From assembly GCF_004341365.1 (NCBI RefSeq), contig NZ_SLXH01000006.1, forward strand, positions 81,481 to 145,480: 64,000 nucleotides of DNA, in the 5' to 3' direction. This document shows positions 37,467 through 47,548 of this stretch, piece after piece. The position numbers were made by a program, and so were the translations under genes. Origin of the DNA: Simplicispira metamorpha. GTDB taxonomy: Bacteria > Pseudomonadota > Gammaproteobacteria > Burkholderiales > Burkholderiaceae_C. The number at the start of each line of letters is the position of its first letter. Positions within the stretch are counted from its first letter, which is position 1. The notes below the pieces were generated by a model. The model made no database searches. It was not told the DNA's origin and was given only the letters and a program-made list of their open reading frames with translations.

Positions 37467-37490
37467 AAAAAAACCGCCCTAAGGCGGTTT
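37467..37490 (-). terminator. Intrinsic terminator of the aminotransferase gene
   Basis: The eight-base arms AAACCGCC and GGCGGTTT enclose CTAA; read on the minus strand it is followed by a run of seven T. Confidence 0.9.
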
Positions 37491-37514
37491 CTGTATCAGG
37501 GGTTTACCCGGTGC

Positions 37515-38711
37515 TTACACCACCTTGGCGATGGCCTGGCACACGTAGTCGATGTTCTTGCTGTTGAGCGCGGCCACGCAGATGCGGCCCGTGTCGGTGC
37601 CGTACACGCCAAACTCATTGCGCAGGCGCACCATCTGGTCTTTGGACAGGCCCGAGTAGCTGAACATGCCGATTTGCTGCGTCATGAACGACATGTCTTG
37701 CTGCACGCCAGCGGCTTTCAGGCCATCGACCAGCTTTTGGCGCATGGCCTTGATGCGCACGCGCATGTCGCCCAGTTCTTTTTCCCACAGGGCGCGCAGC
37801 TCGGCATTGCCCAGCACGGCAGCCACCACCGCACCGCCGTGGGTGGGTGGGTTGCTGTAGTTGGTGCGGATGACGATTTTGAGCTGGGAGAGCACGCGCG
37901 CGGCTTCTTCCTTGTTCTCGCACAGCACGCTCAGGCCGCCCACGCGCTCGCCGTACAGGCTGAAGCTCTTGGAGAAGCTGGTGGAGACAAAAAAGCTCAG
38001 GCCAGCGGCCACAAACTTCTGGATCACGGCGCCGTCTTCGGCAATGCCGTGGCCAAAGCCCTGGTAAGCCATATCGAGGAAAGCGGTCAGGCCCTTGGCC
38101 TTGACCACTTCCACCACCTGGTCCCACTGCGCGGGGGTGATGTCGTAGCCGGTGGGGTTATGGCAGCAGGCGTGCAGCACGATGATGGTGCCGGGCGCAG
38201 CCGCATTCAGGCTGGCGAGCATGCCGTCGAAGTTGACGCCGCGTTTTTCAGCGTCGTAGTAGGCGTAGGTATCGACCACAAAACCGGCGTTGGTGAACAG
38301 GGCGCGGTGGTTCTCCCAGCTGGGGTCGGAGATCAGCACCTTGGCATCGGGGCTGATTTTCTTCAAAAAGTCGGCACCGATTTTCAGGCCGCCCGTGCCG
38401 CCAATGGCTTGCACCGTGGCCACGCGGCCCGAGGTGACGGGCTCGCTGCCTTCGCCAAACACCAGCGCCTTGACGGCGTTGTCGTAGGCCACGATGCCGT
38501 CGATGGGCAGGTAGCCCCGGGCGGTGGGCTTGGCCATCAGGGCGGCTTCGGCTTTTTGCACGCATTCCAGCAGCGGCAGCTTGCCGTTGTCGTCGAAATA
38601 CACGCCCACGCCCAGGTTGACCTTGTTGGGGTTGGTGTCGGCGTTGAATTGCTCATTGAGGCCCAGGATGGGGTCGCGGGGCGCCATTTCGACGGCGGTG
38701 AACAGAGACAT
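37515..38711 (-). CDS. Aromatic-amino-acid / aspartate aminotransferase
   Basis: This class I PLP aminotransferase moves the amino group of aromatic amino acids or aspartate to 2-oxoglutarate. The 398-residue product starts MSLFTAVEMAPRDPILGLNEQF. It contains HACCHNPTGYDIT, DMAYQGFGHG, the PLP lysine in SFSKSFSLYGERVGGL, and the terminal arginine block GMFSYSGLS. It is the TyrB/AspC type; the two cannot be separated confidently by eye. It is divergent from uvrB, with 118 bases between. Confidence 0.94.
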   Translation of the reverse strand: MSLFTAVEMAPRDPILGLNEQFNADTNPNKVNLGVGVYFDDNGKLPLLECVQKAEAALMAKPTARGYLPIDGIVAYDNAVKALVFGEGSEPVTSGRVATVQAIGGTGGLKIGADFLKKISPDAKVLISDPSWENHRALFTNAGFVVDTYAYYDAEKRGVNFDGMLASLNAAAPGTIIVLHACCHNPTGYDITPAQWDQVVEVVKAKGLTAFLDMAYQGFGHGIAEDGAVIQKFVAAGLSFFVSTSFSKSFSLYGERVGGLSVLCENKEEAARVLSQLKIVIRTNYSNPPTHGGAVVAAVLGNAELRALWEKELGDMRVRIKAMRQKLVDGLKAAGVQQDMSFMTQQIGMFSYSGLSKDQMVRLRNEFGVYGTDTGRICVAALNSKNIDYVCQAIAKVV

Positions 38712-38829
38712 GTGAGTCCTTGGAGGGGTGAAGAAAGGGGGGAGGGTGGAGCATTGCAGCCGCAGCTGTTAGGCTTTTGGGCTCCCCCCAATTTTAGCGG
38801 CGCCGGGTCTGCGCTGCCGCACCTTTGCC

Positions 38830-40914
38830 ATGTCAGAAATTACCGCTGTGCCCGCTGTCGGGCAGTTTGTCCATTTCCCCGATTCGCCCTTTGCGCTGTA
38901 CCAGCCTTACCCGCCTGCGGGCGATCAGCCCACTGCCATCGACCAACTGGTAGAGGGCGTGCGCGATGGCGAGGTGTTCCAGACCCTGTTGGGCGTGACC
39001 GGCTCGGGCAAGACCTTCACCATGGCCAACGTCATTGCCCGGCTGGGGCGCCCGGCCATCGTTTTTGCGCCCAACAAGACACTGGCGGCCCAGCTCTACA
39101 GCGAGTTCCGCGAGTTTTTCCCGAAAAACGCGGTGGAGTATTTCGTCAGTTATTACGACTACTACCAGCCCGAAGCCTATGTGCCGCAGCGCGACCTGTT
39201 CATCGAGAAAGACAGCGCCATCAACGAGCACATCGAGCAAATGCGGCTGTCTTGCACCAAAAGCATTCTGGAGCGGCGCGATGTGGTGATTGTGGCCACG
39301 GTGTCGGCCATTTACGGTATCGGCAACCCCGAGAGCTACCACCGCATGATCATGACGCTGCGCGTGGGCGACCGCATCGGCCAGCGCGATGCCATCGCCC
39401 AGTTGGTGTGCATGCAATACCAGCGCAACGACATGGACTTTGCGCGCGGCAACTTCCGTGTGCGCGGCGACACCATCGACGTGTTCCCGGCGGAGCATTC
39501 CGAGCTGGCGCTGCGCATCGAGCTGTTTGACGATGAAATCGAGAGCCTGCAGCTGTTCGATCCGCTCACCGGGCGGGTGCGCCAGAGCATTGCGCGCTTT
39601 ACGGTGTACCCGGGCAGCCACTACGTCACGCCACGCGACCAGGTGCTGTTGGCGGTCGAGGCCATCAAACTGGAGCTGGCCGAGCGCCTGAAGCAGTTGG
39701 TGGGTGATGGCAAGCTGGTCGAAGCCCAGCGGCTGGAGCAGCGCACCCGTTTTGATCTGGAAATGCTCAGCGAAGTGGGGCACTGCAAAGGCATCGAGAA
39801 CTACTCGCGCCACCTCTCGGGCACGGCGCCGGGCGATCCGCCCAGCACGTTGACCGACTACCTGCCCAAAGATGCGCTGATGTTTCTGGATGAAAGCCAC
39901 CAGATGATGGGCCAGCTCAGTGCCATGTACAACGGCGACCGTTCGCGCAAGACCACGCTGGTCGAATATGGCTTTCGGTTGCCCAGCGCGCTGGACAACC
40001 GCCCGCTCAAGCTGGAGGAGTTTGAGCAGCGCATGCGCCAGGTGGTGTTCGTCTCAGCCACCCCGGCAGACTACGAAAAGCAGCACGCCAGCAAAGTGGT
40101 GGAGCAGGTGGTACGCCCCACCGGGCTGGTCGATCCGCTGGTGCAGGTGCGCCCGGCGGCCACGCAGGTCGATGATGTGTTGCAGGAGATTCGTCTGCGT
40201 GTAGAGCGCCAGGAGCGCGTGCTCATTACCACCCTGACCAAGCGCATGGCCGAGCAATTGACCGATTACCTGAGCGACAACGGTGTCAAGGTGCGCTACT
40301 TGCACAGCGATGTGGACACCGTGGAGCGCGTGGAAATCATCCGTGACCTGCGCCTGGGCGCGTTTGATGTGCTGGTGGGCATCAACCTGTTGCGCGAGGG
40401 GCTGGATATTCCCGAGGTGTCGCTGGTGGCGATTCTGGATGCCGACAAGGAGGGCTTTTTGCGCTCCGAGCGCAGTCTGATCCAGACCATTGGCCGCGCC
40501 GCGCGCAATTTGAGCGGCCAGGCCATTTTGTATGCCGACCGCATCACGGCGTCCATGGAAAAAGCCATCGGCGAGACGGAACGTCGGCGCGCTAAACAGA
40601 TCACACACAACGAAAAGCTGGGAATTACGCCGCGCAGCATTGTCAAGCAAGTAAAAGACCTGATTGACGGTGTTTACAGCGAAAAAGCGGGCAAAGATGC
40701 GGCCCGCATGGAGCAGGAGGCGATGCAGCGCGCCCAGGTAGAAGACATGTCAGAGAAAGAGGTGGCCCGCGAAATCAAGCGCTTGGAAAAGCAAATGCTG
40801 GAGCATGCGCGCAACCTGGAGTTTGAGCAGGCAGCGCGCCTGCGCGACCAGTTGGCGCTGCTGAAAGAGCGTGCTTTTGGCGCCCACGGCAGTGACCCGA
40901 TGGCCAGCGCCTAG
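38830..40914 (+). CDS. uvrB: Excinuclease ABC subunit B
   Basis: UvrB is the damage-verifying helicase of nucleotide excision repair. The 694-residue product has Walker [15 protein letters not shown], the beta-hairpin that inserts in DNA ([13 protein letters not shown]), the DESHQMMGQ helicase motif II, helicase motifs V-VI ([23 protein letters not shown]) and the C-terminal UVR motif that binds UvrC ([25 protein letters not shown]). Length and motifs are normal. Confidence 0.98.
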   Translation: MSEITAVPAVGQFVHFPDSPFALYQPYPPAGDQPTAIDQLVEGVRDGEVFQTLLGVTGSGKTFTMANVIARLGRPAIVFAPNKTLAAQLYSEFREFFPKNAVEYFVSYYDYYQPEAYVPQRDLFIEKDSAINEHIEQMRLSCTKSILERRDVVIVATVSAIYGIGNPESYHRMIMTLRVGDRIGQRDAIAQLVCMQYQRNDMDFARGNFRVRGDTIDVFPAEHSELALRIELFDDEIESLQLFDPLTGRVRQSIARFTVYPGSHYVTPRDQVLLAVEAIKLELAERLKQLVGDGKLVEAQRLEQRTRFDLEMLSEVGHCKGIENYSRHLSGTAPGDPPSTLTDYLPKDALMFLDESHQMMGQLSAMYNGDRSRKTTLVEYGFRLPSALDNRPLKLEEFEQRMRQVVFVSATPADYEKQHASKVVEQVVRPTGLVDPLVQVRPAATQVDDVLQEIRLRVERQERVLITTLTKRMAEQLTDYLSDNGVKVRYLHSDVDTVERVEIIRDLRLGAFDVLVGINLLREGLDIPEVSLVAILDADKEGFLRSERSLIQTIGRAARNLSGQAILYADRITASMEKAIGETERRRAKQITHNEKLGITPRSIVKQVKDLIDGVYSEKAGKDAARMEQEAMQRAQVEDMSEKEVAREIKRLEKQMLEHARNLEFEQAARLRDQLALLKERAFGAHGSDPMASA

Positions 40915-40959
40915 AAAGCCCCCGGCAGTGTGTGTGAATGCGACCTGACAGCGTCAAAT

Positions 40960-40975
40960 GTGACTGTAAAGTCAC
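40960..40975. promoter_or_regulatory. Perfect palindrome upstream of the isc promoter
   Basis: GTGACT-GTAA-AGTCAC is an exact inverted repeat, two bases before the IscR-like site and next to the -35 region. It looks like a second operator of unknown owner. Confidence 0.4.
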
Positions 40976-40976
40976 T

Positions 40977-41011
40977 TTATCCGACAAAAATAATGGGGAT
41001 TGTGCTATACT
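40977..41011 (+). promoter_or_regulatory. iscR promoter with type-1-like IscR site
   Basis: TATACT at 41006-41011 is a good -10. The 25 bases at 40977-41001 match 18 positions of the E. coli type-1 IscR consensus as I remember it, including CCGAC and GGGG half-site features, and cover the -35 region. Feedback repression by holo-IscR is the expected result. Confidence 0.6.
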
Positions 41012-41148
41012 GTGGTCAAACACTCAACCAATGCCCTGCGATGAACGTCTGCGCCGACAAGGCAGCGTGATGGGCTGAGACGGTACTGCTGCGGTTATCC
41101 ACGGCAAGCGGTATTTCCTGAACCAACAAGCCAAAAAAGGAGCTTGCG

Positions 41149-41685
41149 ATGCGCCTCACCACCAAAGGCCGCTTTGCGGTCACTGCCATGATTGACCTGG
41201 CCCTGCGCCAGAACAACGGCCCTGTCACGCTGGCAGCCATCAGCCAACGCCAACGCATTTCCCTGTCGTATCTGGAGCAGCTGTTTGGCAAACTGCGCCG
41301 CCATGAGCTGGTCGAGTCCACCCGGGGCCCCGGCGGCGGCTACACGCTGGCACGCAAGGCCACCGACATCACTGTGGCCGACATCATCGTGTCGGTGGAC
41401 GAGCCCATTGACTCCACCCAGTGCGGTGGCAAAGAAAACTGCCTGGGCGAAACCGGCCGTTGCATGACGCACGACCTGTGGGCTTCGCTGAACCAACGCA
41501 TGGTCGAGTTTCTGGATGCCGTCACGCTGCAAAAACTGGTGGAAGACCAGTTGGCCAAGGGTGTGCAGATTGAAGAAAAACCGGCAGTGCGCCGCGCCAT
41601 TTCCACCACGCCGGTGGTCAAGCCCATCCGTGTGAACGCGCCCAATTCGGTGTTCGCCCTGGGCAACGTTTTCGCCAAGTCCTGA
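41149..41685 (+). CDS. iscR: Iron-sulphur cluster-sensing regulator IscR
   Basis: IscR is an Rrf2-family repressor/activator that carries a [2Fe-2S] cluster and sets expression of Fe-S biogenesis genes. The 178-residue product starts [19 protein letters not shown], has a winged-helix DNA-binding domain ([19 protein letters not shown]) and the cluster ligands C92, C98, C105 with H108 nearby. The C-terminal tail (140-178) is longer than in E. coli. ATG 41149 has AAAGGAG upstream. It heads the isc operon and probably represses it through the site at 40977-41001. Confidence 0.96.
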   Translation: MRLTTKGRFAVTAMIDLALRQNNGPVTLAAISQRQRISLSYLEQLFGKLRRHELVESTRGPGGGYTLARKATDITVADIIVSVDEPIDSTQCGGKENCLGETGRCMTHDLWASLNQRMVEFLDAVTLQKLVEDQLAKGVQIEEKPAVRRAISTTPVVKPIRVNAPNSVFALGNVFAKS

Positions 41686-41789
41686 TAGCGCAGTGGTGCC
41701 AGCGCGCGGCCACCAGGCCAGCGCTGCCCTGCGAGATTGCTTTTCACTTTCTTCTGTTTTGCCAGCCAGAACCTTTCACTGAGCCAGCC

Positions 41790-43010
41790 ATGGACACGAC
41801 ACCGCACTTCCCCATTTACCTTGATTACGGCGCCACCACGCCCGTCGATCCGCGCGTCGTGGACGCCATGATCCCGTGGCTGCGCGAGCACTTTGGCAAC
41901 CCCGCATCCCGCAGCCACGCTTGGGGCTGGGAGGCCGAAGCCGCCGTTGAAAAAGCCCGCGAGCAAGTGGCTGACCTGATTGGCGCCGATCCGCGCGAAA
42001 TCGTCTGGACCAGCGGCGCTACCGAGTCCAATAACCTCGCCATCAAGGGCGCAGCGCAGTTCTACAAAGGCAAGGGCAAGCACCTGATCACCGTCAAGAC
42101 CGAGCACAAAGCCGTGCTGGACGTGATGCGTGAACTGGAGCGCCAGGGCTTTGAAGTGACCTATCTGGATGTCCAGGAAAACGGCTTGCTGGATTTTGAG
42201 GTGCTCAAGGCCGCCATCCGCCCCGACACCATCCTGATCAGCGTCATGTTCGTGAACAACGAGATTGGCGTGATCCAGGACATCCCGGCCATTGGTGCGC
42301 TGTGCCGTGAGAAGTGCATCATCTTCCACGTCGATGCGGCCCAGGCCACTGGCAAGATCGAGATCGACCTGAAAACCCTGCCCGTGGATTTGATGAGCCT
42401 GGCCTCGCACAAAACCTACGGCCCCAAGGGTATCGGCGCGCTGTATGTGCGCCGCAAGCCCCGCGTGCGCCTGGAAGCCCAAATGCACGGCGGTGGCCAT
42501 GAGCGCGGTATGCGCTCGGGTACGCTGCCCACCCACCAGTGCGTGGGCATGGGCGAGGCCTTCCGCTTGGCCAAAGAAGAAATGGCGCAAGACCTGGCCA
42601 AGGCCCAGGCCCTGCACCAGCGCCTGCTGGACGGCCTGAAAGACATCGAGCAGGTCTTCATCAATGGCGACACGGCGCGCCGCGTGCCGCACAACCTGAA
42701 CATGAGCTTCAACTTTGTCGAGGGCGAGTCGCTGATCATGGGCATCAAGGGGTTGGCGGTGTCGTCAGGCTCGGCCTGCACCTCGGCCAGCCTGGAGCCC
42801 AGCTACGTGCTGCGCGCGCTGGGCCGCAGCGACGAGCTGGCCCACAGCAGCCTGCGCATGACCATTGGCCGCTTCTCCACCGAGGAGGAGATTGATTACG
42901 CCATCGGCACCATCCGCGAAAACGTGGCCAAGCTGCGCGAACTCAGTCCGCTGTGGGAGATGTTCCAGGATGGTGTAGACCTCAGCACCATCCAGTGGGC
43001 AGCCCACTAA
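41790..43010 (+). CDS. iscS: Cysteine desulphurase IscS
   Basis: IscS takes sulphur from cysteine and passes it as persulphide to IscU and tRNA-thiolation proteins. The 406-residue PLP enzyme has the PLP lysine K208 in SHKTYGPKG and the persulphide-carrying Cys330 in [10 protein letters not shown], on the flexible loop typical of group I desulphurases. It ends STIQWAAH, as IscS proteins do. It is separated from iscU by repeat copy 12. Confidence 0.98.
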   Translation: MDTTPHFPIYLDYGATTPVDPRVVDAMIPWLREHFGNPASRSHAWGWEAEAAVEKAREQVADLIGADPREIVWTSGATESNNLAIKGAAQFYKGKGKHLITVKTEHKAVLDVMRELERQGFEVTYLDVQENGLLDFEVLKAAIRPDTILISVMFVNNEIGVIQDIPAIGALCREKCIIFHVDAAQATGKIEIDLKTLPVDLMSLASHKTYGPKGIGALYVRRKPRVRLEAQMHGGGHERGMRSGTLPTHQCVGMGEAFRLAKEEMAQDLAKAQALHQRLLDGLKDIEQVFINGDTARRVPHNLNMSFNFVEGESLIMGIKGLAVSSGSACTSASLEPSYVLRALGRSDELAHSSLRMTIGRFSTEEEIDYAIGTIRENVAKLRELSPLWEMFQDGVDLSTIQWAAH

Positions 43011-43020
43011 TAATATGTAT

Positions 43021-43080
43021 CAAATTGGCCTCTAGACCTTGCGCAGCAAGCGCTAGTAGCTATTAATAAAGGAGTAAATC
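43021..43080 (+). repeat. Palindromic repeat family, copy 12 (carries the iscU ribosome binding site)
   Basis: This contains TTGGCCTCTAGACC, GCAAGCGCTAGTAGCTATT and a terminal AAAGGAGTAAATC that runs directly into the iscU ATG at 43081. It is among the best-preserved copies. Confidence 0.85.
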
Positions 43081-43485
43081 ATGGCCTATTCCGACAAAGT
43101 GATTGACCACTATGAAAACCCGCGCAACGTGGGTTCGTTTGACAAGGGCGACGAATCGGTCGGCACCGGCATGGTCGGCGCACCTGCCTGCGGCGACGTG
43201 ATGAAGCTGCAAATCAAGGTCAACCCTGACACCGGCGTCATCGAAGACGCACGCTTCAAGACCTATGGCTGTGGCTCTGCCATCGCCTCATCGTCCCTGG
43301 TGACGGAGTGGGTCAAGGGCAAGACGCTGGACGAAGCGGCTGCGCTGAAAAACAGCGAAATCGCCGAAGAACTGGCGCTGCCGCCAGTGAAGATCCACTG
43401 CTCGATCCTGGCCGAAGACGCCATCAAGGCCGCAGTGCAAGACTACAAGGCCAAGCACGGCGCCGCAGCGCCTGCCGCTGCCTGA
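43081..43485 (+). CDS. iscU: Iron-sulphur cluster scaffold IscU
   Basis: IscU is the scaffold on which [2Fe-2S] clusters are built from IscS sulphur before transfer with HscA/HscB help. The 134-residue protein shows the three ligand cysteines C37, C64 and C107, the conserved D39 and H106, and the LPPVK motif recognised by HscA. The Ala-rich C-terminus (HGAAAPAAA) is a small extension. Its ribosome binding site AAAGGAG is the right end of repeat copy 12. Confidence 0.98.
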   Translation: MAYSDKVIDHYENPRNVGSFDKGDESVGTGMVGAPACGDVMKLQIKVNPDTGVIEDARFKTYGCGSAIASSSLVTEWVKGKTLDEAAALKNSEIAEELALPPVKIHCSILAEDAIKAAVQDYKAKHGAAAPAAA

Positions 43486-43489
43486 CGCC

Positions 43490-43813
43490 ATGGCCATCAC
43501 GCTGACTGAAGCAGCAGCCCGGCATGTCAGCCGCTACCTGGCCCGGCGCGGCCAGGGGCTGGGTGTGCGGTTGGGCGTCAAGACCAGTGGCTGCTCGGGC
43601 TTGGCCTACAAGCTGGAGTATGTGGACGAGGCCGCGCCCGAAGACCTGGTGTTTGAAAACCATGGCGTCAAGGTGTTGATCGACCCGAAAAGCCTGGCCT
43701 ACATCGATGGTACCGAACTGGATTTTGTGCGCGAGGGCCTCAATGAAGGCTTTCGCTTCAACAACCCCAACGAGCGCGACCGCTGCGGCTGCGGAGAAAG
43801 CTTCCGGGTTTGA
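43490..43813 (+). CDS. iscA: Iron-sulphur cluster carrier IscA
   Basis: This A-type carrier takes clusters from IscU to target enzymes. The 107-residue protein has the three cysteines of the family: C35 (SGCSG) and C99/C101 (CGCGESF at the C-terminus). It starts 4 bases after the iscU stop. A terminator-like hairpin follows before hscB. Confidence 0.96.
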   Translation: MAITLTEAAARHVSRYLARRGQGLGVRLGVKTSGCSGLAYKLEYVDEAAPEDLVFENHGVKVLIDPKSLAYIDGTELDFVREGLNEGFRFNNPNERDRCGCGESFRV

Positions 43814-43841
43814 GCAAAATTTGCCTGCAACCTTTGTGCAA

Positions 43842-43875
43842 AACCGCCACCGCGCACCGTGCTGGCGGTTTTTTT
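43842..43875 (+). terminator. Terminator-like hairpin inside the isc operon (iscA-hscB gap)
   Basis: The arms AACCGCCA and TGGCGGTT enclose a 13-base loop, followed by a run of seven T. It lies 8 bases before the hscB start, so partial termination would lower hscBA-fdx relative to iscRSUA. Confidence 0.8.
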
Positions 43876-43882
43876 ATGACCT

Positions 43883-44401
43883 ATGAACCTGCAATCTGAC
43901 GATTTTGCGTTGTTTGGCGTGCCCCAGCGCTTTGCCCAGGAGCGCAGTGCGCTCGATGCACGCTGGAAAGAACTACAGCGCGAAGTGCACCCTGACCGCT
44001 TTGCGGCCCAGGGCGCCGCTGCGCAGCGCGTGGCCATGCAGTGGTCGGTGCGCATCAACGAGGCCTACCAGCGCATCAAAGACCCGCAGCGCCGTGCCGC
44101 CTACCTGTGCGAACTGAACGGCGCGCCCATCCGTGCCGAAGACAACACCACCATGCCAGCGCAGTTTCTGATGCAGCAAATGGAATGGCGCGAGGCACTG
44201 GACGAGGCCGATAGCGCCGCCGCGCTCGACGCCCTGGAAGGCGAAGTGCGCCAGGCGCGCCAGGATGCACTGGAGCGCTGTGCCACGTTGATCGACGAGC
44301 AGCACGACTACACCGCCGCTGCCCAGCAGGTCAGAGCCCTCATGTTCATTGCGCGTTTTGCCCAGGACATAGAGCGCCGCCAAGACCTGCTGGGACAATA
44401 A
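43883..44401 (+). CDS. hscB: Co-chaperone HscB
   Basis: HscB is a J-domain protein that brings IscU to HscA and stimulates its ATPase. The 172-residue product has an N-terminal J domain with the HPD loop in REVHPDRFA (about residues 34-43) and a C-terminal three-helix IscU-binding domain. Length and order (before hscA) are typical of the isc operon. Confidence 0.95.
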   Translation: MNLQSDDFALFGVPQRFAQERSALDARWKELQREVHPDRFAAQGAAAQRVAMQWSVRINEAYQRIKDPQRRAAYLCELNGAPIRAEDNTTMPAQFLMQQMEWREALDEADSAAALDALEGEVRQARQDALERCATLIDEQHDYTAAAQQVRALMFIARFAQDIERRQDLLGQ

Positions 44402-44434
44402 CGACCTTCTCTCTACCCACACCAGAAAAAATCC

Positions 44435-46315
44435 ATGGCGCTGTTGCAGATTTCCGAACCCGGCCAGTCCCCCGACCCGCACCAACGGCGCATTGCCGTC
44501 GGTATTGACCTGGGCACCACGCACTCTTTGGTGGCTGCGGTGCGCAATGGCGTTGCCGAGTGTCTGCCCGACGATGCAGGCCGGGTGCTGTTGCCCTCCA
44601 TCGTGCGCTACCTTGAAGGCGGCAAGCGCCAGATTGGCCACGACGCCGCTGCTGCCCAGACGGAAGATGCGCGCAACACCATCGTCTCGGTCAAGCGCTT
44701 CATGGGACGCGGACTGGCGGACATCGACCATGCCGACAAGCTGCCCTACGACTTTGCTAACGGCAGTACGGATGCTGGCGCAGGGCAAGGCGGCATGGTC
44801 AGCCTGGCCACGGCGGGCGGCGTGAAGTCGCCGGTGGAAATCAGCGCCGACATCCTGGCCACGCTGCGCTACCGTGCCGAAGACACCTTCAACGACGACC
44901 TGTACGGCGCCGTCATCACCGTGCCTGCCTACTTTGACGATGCCCAGCGCCAAGCCACCAAGGATGCCGCCCAGCTCGCGGGCATCCACCTGCTGCGCCT
45001 GATCAACGAGCCCACGGCTGCGGCCATTGCCTATGGCCTGGACAACGCCAGCGAAGGCGTCTATGCCGTGTACGACCTGGGCGGTGGCACGTTTGACATC
45101 TCCATCCTGCGCTTGACGCAGGGCGTGTTCGAGGTGATTTCCACCGGCGGCGATTCCTCCTTGGGTGGCGATGACTACGACAGTGCGCTGGCCGACTGGG
45201 TGTTGCAGCAACTGGGCTTGCAGGTGAGCACGCCAGCCGATAAAGCCGCTGCGCGTTTGGCTTCCCGGGCTTGCAAAGAGGCTTTGACTGCTACTGAAAG
45301 CATAGCTTATAGCGCACATCTGGCGGGCGTTACAGTGCAATTTGATGTCAAACGTGCTGACTTTGAGGCTGCCACAGCGCACCTCACTGCGCGCTCGCTG
45401 GCGGCGGTGCGCCGGGCGCTGCGCGATGCCCAGCTCAGCCCCGCCGAGGTGCAGGGCGTGGTCATGGTGGGCGGCTCCACGCGCATGCCGCAGGTGCAGC
45501 GCGCCGTGGGCGAATTTTTTGGCCGCACGCCCCTGACCAACCTGAACCCCGATGAAGTGGTGGCGCTGGGTGCGGCCATCCAGGCTAATCAGCTGGCGGG
45601 CAACAACACAGCGGGCGATTTGCTGCTGCTGGACGTGATTCCGCTCTCCTTGGGCATTGAAACCATGGGCGGTCTGGTCGAGCGCATTGTGTCGCGCAAT
45701 GAAACCATTCCCACCGCCAAGGCGCAGGACTTCACCACCTACAAAGACGGCCAGACCGCGCTGGCGCTGCATGTGCTGCAGGGCGAGCGTGACCTGGTGC
45801 AAGACTGCCGCAGCCTGGCGCGTTTTGAGCTGCGTGGCATTCCGCCCATGGCGGCGGGGGCGGCGCGCATCCGCGTCACTTTCACGGTGGATGCTGACGG
45901 CCTGCTGTCTGTCAGTGCCAAAGAGCAGGTCAGTGGCGTCGAGGCGCACATCGACGTCAAGCCGTCTTATGGGTTGAGCGACGACCAAGTCGCCCAAATG
46001 CTGCAAGACGGTTTTGCCACCGCCGCCCAAGACATCCAGGCGCGCGCGTTGGTAGAGGCCCGGGTGGATGCCGACCGCATGCTGATGGCCACCCAAAGCG
46101 CACTTGACGCCGATGGCGACTTGTTGTCGGACATGGAGCGTGCCGCCATCGACGCCCTGATGGCCGCCCTGCGCAGCCAGCAAACCAGCCAGGACGCCGC
46201 TGCCATCGAGGCCGCTACGCAGGCCCTGGCCCATGGCACCGAAGCCTTTGCCGCGCAGCGCATGAACCGTGGCATCCGCGCGGCGCTTGCGGGCAAGAAC
46301 GTGCAAAGCCTGTAA
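44435..46315 (+). CDS. hscA: Fe-S assembly chaperone HscA
   Basis: HscA is the Hsp70 that binds the LPPVK motif of IscU and drives cluster release. The 626-residue product has the actin-like ATPase domain ([39 protein letters not shown]) and the substrate-binding domain (from about residue 395) with [14 protein letters not shown]. Oddity: bases 45301-45349, encoding about residues 290-305 in ATPase subdomain II, match the window's repeat family. The region is a few residues longer than I recall for E. coli HscA. Confidence 0.97.
   Translation: MALLQISEPGQSPDPHQRRIAVGIDLGTTHSLVAAVRNGVAECLPDDAGRVLLPSIVRYLEGGKRQIGHDAAAAQTEDARNTIVSVKRFMGRGLADIDHADKLPYDFANGSTDAGAGQGGMVSLATAGGVKSPVEISADILATLRYRAEDTFNDDLYGAVITVPAYFDDAQRQATKDAAQLAGIHLLRLINEPTAAAIAYGLDNASEGVYAVYDLGGGTFDISILRLTQGVFEVISTGGDSSLGGDDYDSALADWVLQQLGLQVSTPADKAAARLASRACKEALTATESIAYSAHLAGVTVQFDVKRADFEAATAHLTARSLAAVRRALRDAQLSPAEVQGVVMVGGSTRMPQVQRAVGEFFGRTPLTNLNPDEVVALGAAIQANQLAGNNTAGDLLLLDVIPLSLGIETMGGLVERIVSRNETIPTAKAQDFTTYKDGQTALALHVLQGERDLVQDCRSLARFELRGIPPMAAGAARIRVTFTVDADGLLSVSAKEQVSGVEAHIDVKPSYGLSDDQVAQMLQDGFATAAQDIQARALVEARVDADRMLMATQSALDADGDLLSDMERAAIDALMAALRSQQTSQDAAAIEAATQALAHGTEAFAAQRMNRGIRAALAGKNVQSL
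45301..45349 (-). repeat. Palindromic repeat family, copy 13 (inside hscA)
   Basis: This contains ATAGCTTATAGCGCACA, a short loop, then GGGCGTTACAGTGCAATTT in reverse orientation. It is fully translated within hscA. Confidence 0.55.
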
Positions 46316-46341
46316 CCCTTCTCACCCCTGCAAAACACGTT

Positions 46342-46680
46342 ATGCCCGTCATCAAAATCCTGCCCCACCCCGAATACTGCCCCGCTGGCGCTGAAATCAC
46401 CGCCCCCGCAGGCACCTCCATTTGCGAGGCCCTGCTGGAGCACCACATCAACATCGAGCACGCCTGCGACATGAGCTGTGCCTGCACGACCTGCCATGTG
46501 ATCGTGCGCGAGGGGTTCCAGACGCTCAATGCGCCCGAAGAAGAAGAGGAAGACCTGCTTGACCGTGCCTGGGGCCTGGAGCCGCAGTCGCGCCTGAGCT
46601 GCCAGGCCATTCTGGCGGGCGCGAATGTGACGGTGGAAATCCCCAAATACTCCATCAACCACGCCAAGGAAAACCACTGA
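46342..46680 (+). CDS. fdx: [2Fe-2S] ferredoxin of the isc system
   Basis: Fdx donates electrons for cluster assembly on IscU. The 112-residue protein carries the adrenodoxin-type ligand pattern C42, C48, C51 and C87 (a further C46 is present, as in E. coli Fdx). It ends the isc operon; dnaQ starts one base after its stop. Confidence 0.96.
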   Translation: MPVIKILPHPEYCPAGAEITAPAGTSICEALLEHHINIEHACDMSCACTTCHVIVREGFQTLNAPEEEEEDLLDRAWGLEPQSRLSCQAILAGANVTVEIPKYSINHAKENH

Positions 46681-46681
46681 C

Positions 46682-47413
46682 ATGGTGCGGCAGATTGTTC
46701 TGGATACGGAAACCACCGGCCTGTCGGCTGAGGGCGGCGACCGTATCATTGAAATCGGCTGTGTTGAGCTGGTGGCGCGCAAGCTCACCGGCAACAACAA
46801 GCACTTTTATCTGAACCCGGGGCGCGACAGCCACCCGGATGCGCTGCGTATCCACGGCATCAGCAATGAATTTTTGAAGGACAAGCCGCCCTTCAGTGCC
46901 GTGGTTGATGAGCTGATGGCGTACCTGCAAGGCGCTGAAATCATCATCCACAACGCCGCGTTTGACGTGGGCTTTCTCAACAAAGAGCTGGAGCTGACGG
47001 GCCGAGCACCTTTTCGCGATTTTGTCGAAGAGGTGACCGACACCTTGGTCATGGCCAAGGAGATGTACCCGGGCAAACGCAATTCGCTCGACGCGTTGTG
47101 TGACCGCCTGGGCGTGGACAACTCGGGCCGCACCCTGCACGGCGCGCTGCTGGATGCGGAACTGCTGGCCGATGTGTACATCAACCTCACCCGTGGGCAG
47201 GATGCGCTGCTCATTGCCGACGAGGTAGCAGAAGGTGCACAGGCGCTCAGCGTGGTCAGTGGCATCGATTTGCGTGGCATTGCATTGCCCGTGCTGCACG
47301 CCAGTGAAGAGGAGGCTGCTTCCCATGAGGGCGTGCTGGCCCAGATCGACAAAGCCTGTGGTGGCAAAACAATTTTTCGGTCCATTCAGAACGCCGAAAA
47401 AACTGTGCCATAA
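46682..47413 (+). CDS. dnaQ: DNA polymerase III epsilon subunit (proofreading)
   Basis: DnaQ is the 3'-5' proofreading exonuclease in the replicase core. The 243-residue DEDDh nuclease has motif I VLDTETTGLS near the N-terminus, motif II HNAAFDVGFLN, and motif III HGALLDAELLADVY with the catalytic His. A C-terminal segment for alpha-subunit binding follows. It starts one base after fdx, suggesting translational coupling with the isc operon, an unusual link. Two tRNA-Val genes follow. Confidence 0.95.
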   Translation: MVRQIVLDTETTGLSAEGGDRIIEIGCVELVARKLTGNNKHFYLNPGRDSHPDALRIHGISNEFLKDKPPFSAVVDELMAYLQGAEIIIHNAAFDVGFLNKELELTGRAPFRDFVEEVTDTLVMAKEMYPGKRNSLDALCDRLGVDNSGRTLHGALLDAELLADVYINLTRGQDALLIADEVAEGAQALSVVSGIDLRGIALPVLHASEEEAASHEGVLAQIDKACGGKTIFRSIQNAEKTVP

Positions 47414-47435
47414 TTGCGGGCTGTCACGATGACAC

Positions 47436-47510
47436 GGGTGATTAGCTCAGCGGTAGAGCACTGCCTTCACACGGCAGGGGTCACATGTTCGATCCATGTA
47501 TCACCCACCA
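47436..47510 (+). tRNA. tRNA-Val (anticodon CAC), copy 1
   Basis: The acceptor arms GGGTGAT/ATCACCC pair, and the anticodon stem CTGCC/GGCAG holds loop TTCACAC with CAC at 47468-47470. CCA is encoded. A CATAAT at 47409-47414 could be its -10, within the dnaQ stop region. Confidence 0.97.
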
Positions 47511-47548
47511 TGTTTTCAGTTTTTGACAGTCCTCGTGAATTTCACGAC

